Source: Desulfobacteraceae bacterium
GTDB taxonomy: Bacteria > Desulfobacterota > Desulfobacteria > Desulfobacterales > Desulfosalsimonadaceae
DNA length: 7,018 nucleotides
Direction of reading: 5' to 3'
NCBI GenBank assembly: GCA_027353395.1
Contig: DAIEHU010000140.1
Coordinates: 1-7,018, forward strand
Shown here in pieces: positions 6,752 through 7,018 of this stretch. A program made the position numbers and the translations under genes. The notes beneath the pieces were generated by a model. The model had not been told where the DNA came from and made no database searches. It saw nothing but the letters and a program-made list of their open reading frames with translations. Each line of letters starts with the position of its first letter. Positions within the stretch are counted from its first letter, which is position 1.

Positions 6752-7018
6752 ATGAGAAAGGTAAAAATTGCGTTTTGGCTGATTGTTGCAGCCCTGATCG
6801 GGTTTGTTTGCTGGCAGAATGTTTGGTTTTTTGAAAATCAGAAATTCGAAATTAGATTTTTTGATATTTACAAGTACAGCACAGAAGTGCCGATTGTTTT
6901 GTTTTTTCTGGTTTTGTTTTTTGCGGGTTTGCTAATCGCTTATGCCAGCGGCTTGTCTGAAAAATTCATCGCGAAAAAGACCATCCGCAATTTAAACAGC
7001 GAAGTCGCCGCCGCAAAA
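6752..7018 (+). CDS. LapA-domain (DUF1049) inner-membrane protein, 3' truncated by window end
   Basis: ATG 6752 is preceded by GAGGT (6740-6744) at seven bases. The frame stays open through 89 codons to the last base, so the stop lies outside. The N-terminus MRKVKIAFWLIVAALIGF gives a first membrane segment (about 6-21), then WQN, a short loop with FFENQ and a strand-like FEIRFFDI. A second hydrophobic segment follows at about 47-65, then a charged, helix-prone region ending KTIRNLNSEVAAAK. Two membrane segments around a short loop with the WQN turn, followed by a cytoplasmic coiled region, is the LapA (lipopolysaccharide assembly protein A) domain layout. In E. coli LapA pairs with the TPR protein LapB to control LpxC turnover; a TPR protein could follow here but is not visible. 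Membership in the domain family is likely; the LPS role is inferred. Confidence 0.72.
   Translation, partial: MRKVKIAFWLIVAALIGFVCWQNVWFFENQKFEIRFFDIYKYSTEVPIVLFFLVLFFAGLLIAYASGLSEKFIAKKTIRNLNSEVAAAK

Noticed and set aside
6693..6755. A 20-codon leader frame whose TGA overlaps the LapA-like ATG
   Set aside because: No ribosome site precedes its ATG, and the TATAAT at 6686-6691 would place the transcription start at or after that ATG.

Overview
The window looks like chromosomal DNA of a Gram-negative, probably anaerobic bacterium of the Desulfobacterota (former Deltaproteobacteria) type. This assignment is inference. It rests on a sigma-32-type factor with an unusual basic N-terminal extension, two outer-membrane-type lipoproteins, a diverged dGTPase-like HD protein and a UPF0280 protein in one cluster. 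No marker in the window fixes the genus.

Layout. (1) 1-720: the 3' end of a cysteine-rich, probably exported protein that resembles F-type conjugation TraN proteins (weak call). It is followed by AT-rich sequence with one possible small reading frame (524-667) and a 10-bp perfect hairpin (681-713). (2) 721-797, minus strand: a complete tRNA-Arg(UCU) gene with encoded CCA. Its 3' end faces the conjugation-like fragment, the arrangement expected if an integrative element has used this tRNA as its target. (3) 798-899: a compact divergent promoter region serving the tRNA and rpoH. (4) 900-1904: rpoH, the heat-shock sigma factor. (5) 2043-6540: four tightly packed same-strand genes with gaps of 12-15 bases. 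They encode a TPR outer-membrane lipoprotein of the LbcA/PA4667 type, a LolB/DUF4292-like lipoprotein, an HD-domain dNTP triphosphohydrolase and a UPF0280 protein. (6) 6541-6751: an intergenic region with A/T hairpins and a TATAAT box. (7) 6752-7018: the start of a LapA-domain (DUF1049) inner-membrane protein cut by the window end.

How the genes may fit together. rpoH and the two lipoproteins all belong to protein and envelope quality control. In Pseudomonas a TPR lipoprotein (LbcA) is encoded next to lolB, so the TPR-LolB pair here looks like an old, conserved envelope pairing. The dNTPase and UPF0280 genes are probably co-transcribed with them, without an obvious functional link. The LapA-like protein begins a separate envelope-related unit. 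I see no CRISPR array, insertion sequence, defence system or clearly new multi-gene system. The most notable points are the possible island edge at the tRNA, the TPR-LolB pairing and the extended RpoH.
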